From: Caldilineales bacterium
GTDB lineage: Bacteria > Chloroflexota > Anaerolineae > JAAEKA01
Assembly: GCA_025055015.1 (NCBI GenBank)
Contig: JANWYQ010000147.1
Location: 1-48,010 of the forward strand
Direction of reading: 5' to 3'
DNA length: 48,010 nucleotides
A program made the translations under genes and the position numbers. This document shows positions 1 through 7,381 of this stretch, piece after piece. Within the stretch, counting starts at the first letter, position 1. Every line of letters begins with the position of its first letter. The notes beneath the pieces are model-generated. The model did not search any database. It was not told where the DNA came from and saw only the letters and a program-made list of their open reading frames with translations.

Positions 1-1608
1 CCCGGCTGCGCGGCCTACGAGGCTGAGCTGGCCGCGTTCGGCCACGCGGTCGCGACGGTAATCGACCCAGCCGCGACCGTCAACGACCGGCCGCACAACC
101 ATCCCCGCCTGGACGCCTGGGACGGCATCGGCCGGCGCACCGAGAGCATCGAGTTCCATCCCAGTTACCACGCTGCGGGCCGGCCGGCCTACGAGGCGGG
201 CATCCTGGCCCTGTCGGCCGAGCCGGGCCACGCCGTGCAGCAGAGCGCGCTGTTCTACCTGCTGACCCAGGCCGGCGAGATGGGCCACGCCTGCCCCATC
301 GTCTGCACGCTGGGGTTGATCCGCGCCTTGCAGGCCAGGGGCAGCGACGACTTGAAGGCCGCCTACCTGCCGCCGCTGTTGGAGCGGGACTACGACCGCA
401 AGCAGACCGCCAGCCAGTTCCTCACCGAGGTGCAGGGCGGCTCGGACGTGGGCGCCAACGCAGTGGAGGCGCGGCCGGCCACAGGGCAGGAGGGCGTTTG
501 GCTGCTGCGGGGCGAGAAGTGGTTCTGCTCGGTAGCCAACGCCGACCAGATGCTGGTGACCGCGCGGCCGGTGGGCGCGGCGGCCGGCACCAAGGGGCTG
601 GGCGCGTTTCTGGTCCCCCGCCGCCTGCCGGACGGCTCGTTGAACAGCTTCCACATCCGCCGCCTGAAGACCAAGTTCGGCACCCGCGCCATGGCCTCGG
701 GCGAGATCGACTTCGAGGACGCCGTGGCCTACCCCATCGGCGCGGTGGACGAGGGCTTCAAGATCGTGGTGGAGCTGGTGCTGAACACCTCGCGCTGGAC
801 CAACGCGCTGGGCTCGGCCGGGCTGCTGCGCCGGGCCTACGTGGAGGCGTGGACCTTCGCCCAGCAGCGCCGGGCTTTCGGCGCAGCCATCGGCCGCTAT
901 CCCCTGGTGCTGGAAGCGCTGGCCGAGATGAAGAGCGACCTATACGCCATGTTGGCCTCGACGCTGCGCCTGAGCTACCTGGTGAACCAGATCGACCTGG
1001 GGCTGGCCACCGCGCAGGAGCGGGCCGTGCATCGCCTGCTGGTCAACATCAACAAGTACGCCACCTCGGTGCAGACCAGCCTGGGCATCCGCCGCGCCCA
1101 GGAGATCATGGGCGGCAACGGCGCGATCGAGGACTTCAGCATCGTTCCCCGGCTCTATCGCGATGCGGTGGTGTTCGAGAGCTGGGAGGGCAGCCACAAC
1201 GTGCTCTGCCTGCAAGCCGCGCGCGACATGCAGCGTTACGGCCTGCACGAGCATCTCTTCGCCTATCTCGGCGCGCTGCTGGACGGCGTGACCCGGCCGG
1301 AGCTGGCCGAGGCGCAGGACCAGGTGCTGGCGCAGATGGACGCCGTGCGCCAGAGGCTAGAACGCGTCCTGACCGGTTCTCCCGAGTTCCTCCAGACCCA
1401 CGTGCGCCGCGCCATCGATCAGTTGACGTGGGTGATCCAGGCCGCCTGCCTGCTGGCCGAGGCTGACTGGGAGCTGGGCCGCGGGCTGGAGACGGACAAG
1501 CCGGCCGCACTGGCCTTCTTCAGCAACCGCTACCTGCGGCCAGGCTATGATCCGATGGAGGATGGGGCGTATCTCGACCGGCTGGCGAGGCTGGTCGAGG
1601 CATTGTAG
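1..1608 (+). CDS. Acyl-CoA dehydrogenase, AidB-like (5' truncated by window edge)
   Basis: The frame is open from the first base, so the N-terminus lies outside the window; at least 535 residues are visible. It is an FAD-dependent acyl-CoA dehydrogenase of the large AidB/isovaleryl-CoA dehydrogenase-like subfamily. Visible marks are the FAD/substrate stretch TEVQGGSDVGAN, then GEKWFCS, a middle beta-domain with FLVPRRLPDGS and RLKTKFGTRAM, and the C-terminal signature FESWEGSHNVLCLQ, followed by an AidB-type C-terminal extension. The family oxidises acyl-CoA thioesters to enoyl-CoA and passes electrons to ETF. AidB itself binds DNA and has weak dehydrogenase activity, so the substrate here cannot be named. 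An in-frame GTG at 235 is not a credible start, because conserved sequence (for example FHPSYH) precedes it. The gene is convergent with the SH3 lipoprotein gene. Confidence 0.9.
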   Translation, partial: PGCAAYEAELAAFGHAVATVIDPAATVNDRPHNHPRLDAWDGIGRRTESIEFHPSYHAAGRPAYEAGILALSAEPGHAVQQSALFYLLTQAGEMGHACPIVCTLGLIRALQARGSDDLKAAYLPPLLERDYDRKQTASQFLTEVQGGSDVGANAVEARPATGQEGVWLLRGEKWFCSVANADQMLVTARPVGAAAGTKGLGAFLVPRRLPDGSLNSFHIRRLKTKFGTRAMASGEIDFEDAVAYPIGAVDEGFKIVVELVLNTSRWTNALGSAGLLRRAYVEAWTFAQQRRAFGAAIGRYPLVLEALAEMKSDLYAMLASTLRLSYLVNQIDLGLATAQERAVHRLLVNINKYATSVQTSLGIRRAQEIMGGNGAIEDFSIVPRLYRDAVVFESWEGSHNVLCLQAARDMQRYGLHEHLFAYLGALLDGVTRPELAEAQDQVLAQMDAVRQRLERVLTGSPEFLQTHVRRAIDQLTWVIQAACLLAEADWELGRGLETDKPAALAFFSNRYLRPGYDPMEDGAYLDRLARLVEAL

Positions 1609-1615
1609 CGCGAAA

Positions 1616-1639
1616 AGTCCGCACGTGGGCGTGCGGACT
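1616..1639. repeat. REP-like hairpin, copy 1
   Basis: A perfect 9-bp inverted repeat (AGTCCGCAC / GTGCGGACT) with a 6-nt loop sits 7 nt after the acyl-CoA dehydrogenase stop codon. It is followed by TCCGCGATG. A second copy with the same architecture and 3' flank lies at 27246-27269, so this looks like a dispersed palindromic unit rather than a dedicated terminator; there is no T-tract. Confidence 0.6.
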
Positions 1640-1688
1640 CCGCGATGTGGGCGGGTGGGCGCAGTCAGAGACCGGGCCGAGCAGGTAG

Positions 1689-1744
1689 ACCAATCTACCA
1701 GTCTACCCAATCACCAACCTACCAGTCTACCCAATCGCCAATCT
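1689..1744. repeat. Degenerate 8-bp tandem repeat, consensus ACCAATCT
   Basis: Seven consecutive octamers can be read with period 8: ACCAATCT, ACCAGTCT, ACCCAATC, ACCAACCT, ACCAGTCT, ACCCAATC, GCCAATCT. The array fills the space between two convergent genes. A second array with the same consensus lies just past argS (4619-4674). Confidence 0.7.
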
Positions 1745-1751
1745 ACCGCCC

Positions 1752-2573
1752 CTACTCCAACGGCGTCAACCACCGCTCGCTGTTGTCTCCCTCCGCCGCC
1801 CAGCCGGTGACGTCTTGGCCATCGGTGACCTTCCACCAGCGGTAGTTGTCGGCCTCCACCGGCCCGTCGATCACGGTGAGCTGCGTGCTGGGGTCGAGCT
1901 TGAACTGCACGACGCCGCCCAGCCCAGGCTGGCTACGCACTTTGAGGAACCCCCCTTCGCCGATGGTAACGATCACGTCGTCGCCCAAGCGCACCGCACG
2001 GCGCACAGGCCGGCGGTCGCTGACCTGTGGGCTGAGCCACACCTCGTCGCCGGAGCCCTCGGCCACCCAGCCTGCCAGCTGGTTGGTGCCCACCCGCCAC
2101 CAGCGATAGCCGTCCGCCTCCACCGGCCCCTCCAGCACGATCACCCGCTCGTTGGCCTGGAAGCGGCCGATGCGATCCCCCTTGACCGACGGCGCGCGCC
2201 GCACGTTCAGCCCGCCGGGTGCGGTGATGCGCGCCGGCTGGCCCACGATCAACACCGTGCCCGGCACCGGAGTTGGCGTGAAGGTGGGCGTCGGCACGGC
2301 GCGCGTGGGCACCGAGGTGGGCAGCGCAGAGGTGGGGGTCGGTGTAGAAGCCTCTCCGGCGGCAAGAGCCGCGGGCTCGGTCGGCGTGGCCGTCGGTCGC
2401 GGCACAGGGGTAGGCCGCGGGGCAAAGCTGCCGCAGGCTAGGGTGACCAGCGCCAACAGCAACAGCGGAGCCACGGCCAGCACCGCGCGTCGCCGGCGCC
2501 AGCCTGCTGCCGGCCGCGCTGCGCTTGCGTCGGTTGCAGCGGGGAGGGAACCCGGTGAGGTCGTAGGGGCCAT
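1752..2573 (-). CDS. Exported lipoprotein with two bacterial SH3 domains
   Basis: Predicted 273 residues. The N-terminus has a WRRRR positive patch, a hydrophobic run (VLAVAPLLLLALVTLAC) and a lipobox-like VTLAC, so the protein is probably lipidated and exported. A Thr/Pro-rich linker follows, then two SH3b-type modules. Both modules share the pattern GPVEADxYRWWxV and end in GWVAEG or GWAAEG, showing an internal duplication. Such modules usually bind cell-wall peptides or glycans; no catalytic domain is visible. I chose the ATG at 2573; an in-frame GTG at 2621 would add 16 residues, and neither has a clear Shine-Dalgarno. The gene lies about 190 nt downstream of serA on the same strand but has its own promoter-like sequence. 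Confidence 0.8.
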   Translation of the reverse strand: MAPTTSPGSLPAATDASAARPAAGWRRRRAVLAVAPLLLLALVTLACGSFAPRPTPVPRPTATPTEPAALAAGEASTPTPTSALPTSVPTRAVPTPTFTPTPVPGTVLIVGQPARITAPGGLNVRRAPSVKGDRIGRFQANERVIVLEGPVEADGYRWWRVGTNQLAGWVAEGSGDEVWLSPQVSDRRPVRRAVRLGDDVIVTIGEGGFLKVRSQPGLGGVVQFKLDPSTQLTVIDGPVEADNYRWWKVTDGQDVTGWAAEGDNSERWLTPLE

Positions 2574-2641
2574 GATGGAGTGCGTTGCCGCCGAGGCCGG
2601 CCTTGTGGAGAGGAGAGACACCGTTCGGGTGAGGCGGCGTC

Positions 2642-2671
2642 AGTATACCACAGGCCGGCCCCCGGCCACAA
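2642..2671 (-). promoter_or_regulatory. Promoter for SH3 lipoprotein gene
   Basis: On the minus strand TTGTGG is followed after 18 nt by TATACT. The -10 box is strong and the -35 box weak. The predicted transcript start is near 2635. Confidence 0.5.
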
Positions 2672-2762
2672 GCGTTAACAGAGCGGTCACAGGTCTTCCG
2701 CGCTCAGCCGGCGGCGGTGGGCCAAGAGGATCAGCAGCCTGTCCCACCCGGCCCTTGCGAGG

Positions 2763-4349
2763 TCACAGGTCCACGGCCCGCACCCAGTAGTTGTGGGGCA
2801 TGCTGAGCAGCTGGGGGAAGAGGTGCTCTGGGATGGCCTCGTCCAGGCAGAGCACCATGATGGCCTCCCCGCGCGGCGCGCGGCGGCCCAGGTGCATGGA
2901 GGCGATGTTGATGTCGTTCTCGCCCAGCAGGGTGCCGATGCGGCCCACGATGCCGGGGCGGTCGTAGTGCCAGCTCAGCAGGAAGTGGCCCTTGGCCACG
3001 AAGTCCACCCACAGGTCGTCAATGCAGACGATGTGGGGCTCCCCCTGCACCACCGAGCCGCGCACCAGGCGCTGGTGGCCGCCGTTGGTGACGGCCAAGC
3101 TGAGCATGTTCTCGTAGCGCTCCGTGTGGTGGCGGATGCGGCGCTCCACGATGTTGATCCCTCGCTGCCGCGCCACCAGCCGCGCGTTCACCAGGTTGAT
3201 GCGCTCGCTCACCACCCGGTCCAACAGGCCCTTGAGCGCGGCTGCCACCAGGTAGGACAGGTCGTAGTCCGCGATGGGGCCGTGCGCCGTCAGCTCGACG
3301 CTGCTGAGCATGCCCGGCTCGAACTGGGTGAGGAAGTGGCCCAGCCGCTCGGCCAGGTCAATGTAGGGCGTAAGGAGCTCTAGGTCCTTGGGCGGCAGGA
3401 TGGGGGTGTTGATGGCGTAGCGCGCGGGCAGGCCGTTCAGCACCGCCAGCACCTGCTCGGCCACGTCCTGGGCCACCTGGCGCTGCGCCTCTACCGTGGA
3501 GCCGGCGATGTGCGGGGTGAGCACCACCTTGGGGTGGCACAGCAGGGGGCTGCCCGCCGGCGGCTCGTGGGCGAAGACGTCCAAGGCGGCGCCGGCCACG
3601 TGGCCGCTGTCCAGCGCGGCCAGCAAAGCCGCCTCGTCCACCACGTCCCCGCGCGCGCAATTGACGATGCGCACCCCCGGCTTGCAGCGGCTCAGCCGCT
3701 CCGCGTTGAGCATGTGCCGCGTCTGGTCGGTGCTGGGCACGTGGAGGGAGATGAAGTCGCTGGTGGCCAGCAGCTCCTCCAGGCTCACCAGCTGCACCCC
3801 CTGGTTGGCCGCGTACTCCGTGTTGACGTAGGGATCGTAGGCCACCACGTCCATGCTGAAGCTGAGGGCGCGCGTCGCCACCAACGAGGCGATGCGGCCC
3901 AGGCCGATCAGCCCCAGGCGCTTGCCGCGCATCTCGACGCCCATGAACTGGCTGCGCTTCCACTCGCCGGCCTTCACCGACGCATGGGCCTGCGGGATGT
4001 GCCGCGCCAGGGCCAGCATCATGGCCACCGTGTGCTCGGCCGCGGCCACCGTGTTGCCCGTGGGCGCGTTGACCACGGTCACGCCGGCCTGGGTGGCGGC
4101 GGGCACGTCAATGTTGTCCACCCCCACCCCGGCGCGGCCGACCACCTTCAGCCGCCCTTGGGCACCGGCGCGCAGCACCTCAGCCGACACCTTGGGCCGG
4201 CTGCGCACCAGCAGCGCGTCGTACTCAGGGATGACAGCGACCAGCTCCTCCTGGGTGATGGTAGGATGTTCGACCAGCTCGGCGTGGGGCCTGAGCAGCG
4301 CCAGGCCCTCCTCGTCCAGCTTGTCGGCGATCAGAATGCGATAGGTCAT
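2763..4349 (-). CDS. serA: D-3-phosphoglycerate dehydrogenase
   Basis: Predicted 528 residues, the usual length of the long bacterial SerA. It catalyses the NAD-dependent oxidation of 3-phosphoglycerate to 3-phosphohydroxypyruvate, the first step of serine synthesis. The Rossmann glycine motif GLGRIA is at about 149-154, with the catalytic set R233 (CARGD), E262 and H280 (TPHIAGST). An allosteric-substrate-binding region follows, and a C-terminal ACT domain spans about 455-528 (RPGIVGRIGTLLGENDINIASM), implying serine feedback control. The ATG at 4349 has GAGGG upstream. The frame stays open further upstream, but that extension is not SerA-like. The gene lies downstream of argS on the same strand across a 329-nt gap. 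Confidence 0.96.
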   Translation of the reverse strand: MTYRILIADKLDEEGLALLRPHAELVEHPTITQEELVAVIPEYDALLVRSRPKVSAEVLRAGAQGRLKVVGRAGVGVDNIDVPAATQAGVTVVNAPTGNTVAAAEHTVAMMLALARHIPQAHASVKAGEWKRSQFMGVEMRGKRLGLIGLGRIASLVATRALSFSMDVVAYDPYVNTEYAANQGVQLVSLEELLATSDFISLHVPSTDQTRHMLNAERLSRCKPGVRIVNCARGDVVDEAALLAALDSGHVAGAALDVFAHEPPAGSPLLCHPKVVLTPHIAGSTVEAQRQVAQDVAEQVLAVLNGLPARYAINTPILPPKDLELLTPYIDLAERLGHFLTQFEPGMLSSVELTAHGPIADYDLSYLVAAALKGLLDRVVSERINLVNARLVARQRGINIVERRIRHHTERYENMLSLAVTNGGHQRLVRGSVVQGEPHIVCIDDLWVDFVAKGHFLLSWHYDRPGIVGRIGTLLGENDINIASMHLGRRAPRGEAIMVLCLDEAIPEHLFPQLLSMPHNYWVRAVDL

Positions 4350-4399
4350 GAAGGCAATTCCCTCGGGTTTTGGAAGTCCCTGCTCAGAGAAGCAGGCCT

Positions 4400-4488
4400 C
4401 ACACAAAGACACCAAGACACGAAGGCCTCGGGCCGAAACGGTTCCTTGGGGCAGTTGGGCGCTTCGTGTTCCTTTGTGCCTTTGTGGT
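4400..4488. repeat. Imperfect inverted repeat pair (CACAAAG..CACGAAG family)
   Basis: The left arm, 4400-4424, reads CACAAAGACACCAAG then ACACGAAG. The right arm, 4462-4488, is its near reverse complement (CTTCGTGTTCCTTTG then TGCCTTTGTGGT). The 37-nt centre is unique. Similar CTTCGTG..CTTTGTGG elements occur dispersed in many bacterial genomes (recalled, not checked). It could fold into a large cruciform or an RNA hairpin in the argS-serA transcript. Confidence 0.6.
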
Positions 4489-4618
4489 AACAGAAACAGC
4501 CTAAACAGCCAAGGCCCAACAAAACGGCGCTTGTTGCGGGCAGGCTCGTCTTCGATCCCACGCGCAACCAAGCGCCGTCCTCGGCTATGTCCGGCGGCGC
4601 CACCGCCGTCTCTCCAGT

Positions 4619-4674
4619 TCACCAATCTACCAATTCACCAGCCCACCTATCTCCTAGTTCACCCATCTCCCGGC
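4619..4674. repeat. Degenerate 8-bp tandem repeat, second ACCAATCT array
   Basis: Seven octamers with period 8 lie immediately downstream of the argS stop codon: TCACCAAT, CTACCAAT, TCACCAGC, CCACCTAT, CTCCTAGT, TCACCCAT, CTCCCGGC. The first copies match the 1689-1744 array shifted by two bases; later copies are decayed. Confidence 0.6.
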
Positions 4675-4678
4675 CACC

Positions 4679-6391
4679 TCACATCCGCTCCGGCGCCGAC
4701 ACGCCCATCAGCCCCAGGGTGCGCGCCAGCACGATGCGGGCTGCGTCGCACAGCCGCAGCCGCGCCTTGGTCAGCTCCCGGTCCGCCGGGTCGCTGGACA
4801 GTACCCGGCAGTCGCGGTAGAACAGGTGGAACTGGGTGGCCAGGTCGGTGGCGTAGCCGCTAAGCTGGTGGGGCGCCAGCTGCTCGGCAGCAGTAGCGAT
4901 CACCTCGGGGAGGGCCACCATGCGCCGCAGCAGGGCCAGCTCCGACGGGTGGGTCAGCAGGCTTAGGTCGCCGTCGGCATAGGCTTCCGGCGTGAACCCC
5001 TCCTCTGCGGCCTTGCGCAGGATGGAGCAGATGCGGGCGTGGCCGTACTGCACATAGTACACCGGGTTCTCGCTGCTCTGCTTCACCGCCAGGTCCATGT
5101 CGAAGGTCATGGGGCTGTCAGGGGAGCGGGTGAGCAGCATGAAGCGCATCACGTCCTTGCCGGGGATGGCCTCGGTGGTGATGTCGTCCAGCAGCTCGTC
5201 AATGGTGACGAACTCCCCGCGGCGGGTGGACATCTTCACCTCCTGCCCCTCGCGCATCAGGGTGATGAACTGGTGCAGGATGACCTTGATGCCGTCGGTG
5301 TTGTAGCCCAGGGCGCGCACGCCGGCCAGCACGTCCGGCCAGGTGGCGTGGTGGTCCGCGCCGAAGATGTCCACGATGTACTCGAAGCCCCGCTCCAGCT
5401 TGTCCACGTGGTAGGCGATGTCGGGCATGCGGTAGGTGGGCTCGCCGCTGGACTTGATAATGACGCGGTCCTGCTTCAGCCCCAGCTCCGTGGCCCGCAG
5501 CCACACCGCGCCGTCCTTCTCGTAGGCGTAGCCGCTGTTGGCCAGGGCCTTCACCGCGGCCTCGATCTTGCCGTTGTAGTACAGGTCCAGCTCGTTGTAG
5601 TAGACGTCGAAACGGATGCCCAGGCGGTCCAGGGTGGAGCGGATGTTGGCGAAGATGGCGTCCACTGCCTTGTTGCGGAAGAAGTCCACGTCCTTCTCGG
5701 CCAGCGCGTCGCCGTACTCGGCGTAGAGCGTGGCCGCCACCCAGCGCAGGTAGTCGCCCCGGTAGCCGTCCGGGGGGATGGGCCGGCGGTCGCCCAGCAG
5801 CTCCAGGCAGCGCACCTGCAGGCTTTCGCCCAGCAGCCGCATCTGCCGGCCGCCGTTGTTGAAGTAGTACTCGCGAGTGACGTCCCAGCCGGTGGCGGTG
5901 AGCAGGTTGGCGATGGTGTCGCCCAGCACTGCGCCCCAGGCGTGGCCGATGGTCAGGGGTCCGGTGGGGTTGGCGCTGACGAACTCCACCTGGGCCTTGC
6001 GGCCGCAGCCGGCGTTGGAGTTGCCGTAGGTGGCTGGGTTGGCTTGGATGACGGCCACCTGGTGGGCCAGCCAGCGGTCGTCCAGCGCGATGTTGATGAA
6101 GCCCGGCGGCGCCACCGACACCCGGCCCACGAAGTCCGCCGGGGGCCAGTGCTTGACGATCTGCTCGGCGATCCTCAGCGGCGCCAGGCGCGCGGCGCGG
6201 GCCGATTGCAGGGCGATGTTGGTGGCGTAGTCGCCGTGCTCGGGGTTCTTGGGGTGGTCCACGACCACGGCCGGCAGGTCGAAGGCCGGCAGGTCGCCGG
6301 CCGTCTGGGCCGCCTGCGTGGCCTGGCGAACCAGGGAGATGAGGTCGTCCTTGATCAAAGTCGGCAGTCTCCTCGGCGGGAAATACATCAC
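4679..6391 (-). CDS. argS: Arginyl-tRNA synthetase
   Basis: Predicted 570 residues, close to the normal ArgS length. This is a class I synthetase that charges tRNA-Arg. An N-terminal Add1-type tRNA-binding domain covers about 1-105 (NPEHGDYATNIAL, PPGFINIAL). The catalytic core carries NPTGPLTIGHAWG at 141-153, where the HIGH signature reads TIGH, and a KMSK-equivalent KMSTR. The C-terminal helical anticodon-binding domain ends in LGLMGVSAPERM, typical of the family. Two adjacent ATG codons (6391 and 6388) could start it. A -10-like TATACT lies 23 nt upstream, giving a very short leader. serA follows on the same strand. Confidence 0.96.
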   Translation of the reverse strand: MMYFPPRRLPTLIKDDLISLVRQATQAAQTAGDLPAFDLPAVVVDHPKNPEHGDYATNIALQSARAARLAPLRIAEQIVKHWPPADFVGRVSVAPPGFINIALDDRWLAHQVAVIQANPATYGNSNAGCGRKAQVEFVSANPTGPLTIGHAWGAVLGDTIANLLTATGWDVTREYYFNNGGRQMRLLGESLQVRCLELLGDRRPIPPDGYRGDYLRWVAATLYAEYGDALAEKDVDFFRNKAVDAIFANIRSTLDRLGIRFDVYYNELDLYYNGKIEAAVKALANSGYAYEKDGAVWLRATELGLKQDRVIIKSSGEPTYRMPDIAYHVDKLERGFEYIVDIFGADHHATWPDVLAGVRALGYNTDGIKVILHQFITLMREGQEVKMSTRRGEFVTIDELLDDITTEAIPGKDVMRFMLLTRSPDSPMTFDMDLAVKQSSENPVYYVQYGHARICSILRKAAEEGFTPEAYADGDLSLLTHPSELALLRRMVALPEVIATAAEQLAPHQLSGYATDLATQFHLFYRDCRVLSSDPADRELTKARLRLCDAARIVLARTLGLMGVSAPERM

Positions 6392-6413
6392 TAGCGCAAA
6401 TGCCTGGTCCGCT

Positions 6414-6419
6414 AGTATA
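6414..6419 (-). promoter_or_regulatory. -10 box for argS
   Basis: A TATACT hexamer on the minus strand has no good -35 match at 16-18 nt. The predicted transcript start is near 6407, leaving a leader of about 15 nt. Confidence 0.4.
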
Positions 6420-6572
6420 CCTCAAGTTGCGCGAAAGGCAGAAGCCGGGTGTGATCTGTCACAAAGGACGCCGACAGACAGGACAGTGCGTGTCGCCTGC
6501 CCGGCAGCCTTTGAGTTCCCATGGCCCCTCTTTTTTCGATCACTCTCTTTGCGATCACACCGGGCAAAGCTC

Positions 6573-7106
6573 TTATGCCGGTACCCTGGTCGCTCCCAGC
6601 GATCGCGCGGCGAACCGCAGACACGCGCGCACATCTGAGACGCTCACCCCGCCGTACTTCGTCACGATTTCCTCCGGCGTCAGCCCGTCCGCCAAAAGGT
6701 TCAAGATGTGCTCCACGGTCAGGCGGGTACCCCTGATCACGGGCTTGCCGGACATTACCTCCGTATCACTTACGATGTGCTGTTGCCACTCGCTCTCGGC
6801 TGTTCCGCTGTCCGTCGCGCAGTAGGTTGCTCGCTCTTCTGCCAGCGCCGGCGCAGCGCTCGGCACGGACTGCGCGCGGTAAGGTGTTCGGTCAACAACT
6901 ATGAAACTGGCTAGCGGCAACGACAGGACTTGCAGCTCAGATAGGTTGATAACAGAGCTGGCGTCCTCGATCTCGATGCCGATGACCCGATCCTGCGCAT
7001 CGAAGTCAAGCACCACGCCCGGCGCAACCTCCTGTGACTCGATGCTTGTTCCCGGCATCAACTCGATGTACAACATGTCACTCTGGGCAAAATATCGAAA
7101 CACCAT
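6573..7106 (-). CDS. DUF2283-DUF433 fusion protein (antitoxin-like)
   Basis: Predicted 177 residues. The N-terminal part (about 1-65) is a DUF2283 module with the usual YFAQSDMLYIEL and VLDFDAQDRVIGIEI pattern. The C-terminal part (about 110-175) is a DUF433 module (SGKPVIRGTRLTVEHILNLL, DGLTPEEI), a winged-helix domain used by VapB45-type antitoxins. A low-complexity linker joins them. Both families are normally separate small proteins, so the fusion is unusual. I start at the ATG at 7106 because GAGG lies 6 nt upstream; an ATG at 7118 has no such site. It follows a 76-residue gene closely on the same strand. Function as an antitoxin or DNA-binding autoregulator is inferred from the DUF433 family and the arrangement. 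Confidence 0.75.
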   Translation of the reverse strand: MVFRYFAQSDMLYIELMPGTSIESQEVAPGVVLDFDAQDRVIGIEIEDASSVINLSELQVLSLPLASFIVVDRTPYRAQSVPSAAPALAEERATYCATDSGTAESEWQQHIVSDTEVMSGKPVIRGTRLTVEHILNLLADGLTPEEIVTKYGGVSVSDVRACLRFAARSLGATRVPA

Positions 7107-7120
7107 GAGACACCTCATAC

Positions 7121-7351
7121 TTACGGCTCGAAGCCACGGTCAGGAAAGGCGTTGTGCACCGTCTCTCCGTCGGCCTCCACCACGACTCGCAAGTACTTGC
7201 CCAGCTCTTCGATAAAGCCCCAGTACCTCGTTCTGCCGTTTGGCTGCACTTCCGTTCGGACTGGATTGCGGAGAACGGCTTCGATCCACTCCATCTTCAG
7301 GTATGGGCGACGCACGAGCACGCTTTCGCGGAAGTAATCCGTCGTCTTCAT
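7121..7351 (-). CDS. Small conserved protein, DUF4258-like, possible toxin partner
   Basis: Predicted 76 residues: an N-terminal helix (YLKMEWIEAVLRNP), then a beta-rich part with NGRTRYWGFI and GKYLRVVVEADGETVHNAFPDR. The ending resembles small BrnT/DUF4258-type proteins often found beside DUF2283 genes (family recollection, not verified). The next gene starts within a few bases of its stop, so the two are co-transcribed. It begins 30 nt after the polA stop codon on the same strand and may be read through from polA. A toxin role is only inferred from position and size. Confidence 0.65.
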   Translation of the reverse strand: MKTTDYFRESVLVRRPYLKMEWIEAVLRNPVRTEVQPNGRTRYWGFIEELGKYLRVVVEADGETVHNAFPDRGFEP

Positions 7352-7381
7352 CGTACTCTTACCGCTCGTGCACCAGCCAGC

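Larger units (their letters stand above)
4350..4678. other. Repeat-rich gap between argS and serA
   Basis: No gene is supported here. The gap contains an imperfect inverted repeat of the CACAAAG...ACACGAAG type (4400-4488) and an octamer array (4619-4674). A short hairpin CTGCT/AGCAG lies close to serA. I looked for a T-box or a serine-responsive leader and saw no T-box sequence or specifier arrangement. No convincing -35/-10 pair for serA was found, so serA may be read through from argS. Confidence 0.6.

Noticed and set aside
1689..1744. CRISPR-like array
   Set aside because: Units are 8 bp with no spacers; it is a simple tandem repeat. The same holds for 4619-4674 and 46268-46316.
4350..4625. 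N-terminal extension of serA by 92 codons
   Set aside because: The extension translates the repeat-rich gap and has no SerA similarity, while the ATG at 4349 gives the normal length and has a GAGGG site.
4350..4678. T-box leader before serA
   Set aside because: No T-box sequence (TGGNACC-type) next to a hairpin and no stem-I specifier arrangement seen.
5039..6394. Open frame of about 450 codons antisense to argS
   Set aside because: Low-complexity His/Val/Gly/Gln composition typical of the antisense of GC-rich codons; argS on the other strand is certain. Similar antisense frames over polA (7154-8629), AOR (32264-34249), the HD/UPF0104 genes (40724-42226) and the DUF2207 cluster (43976-46837) were rejected for the same reason.
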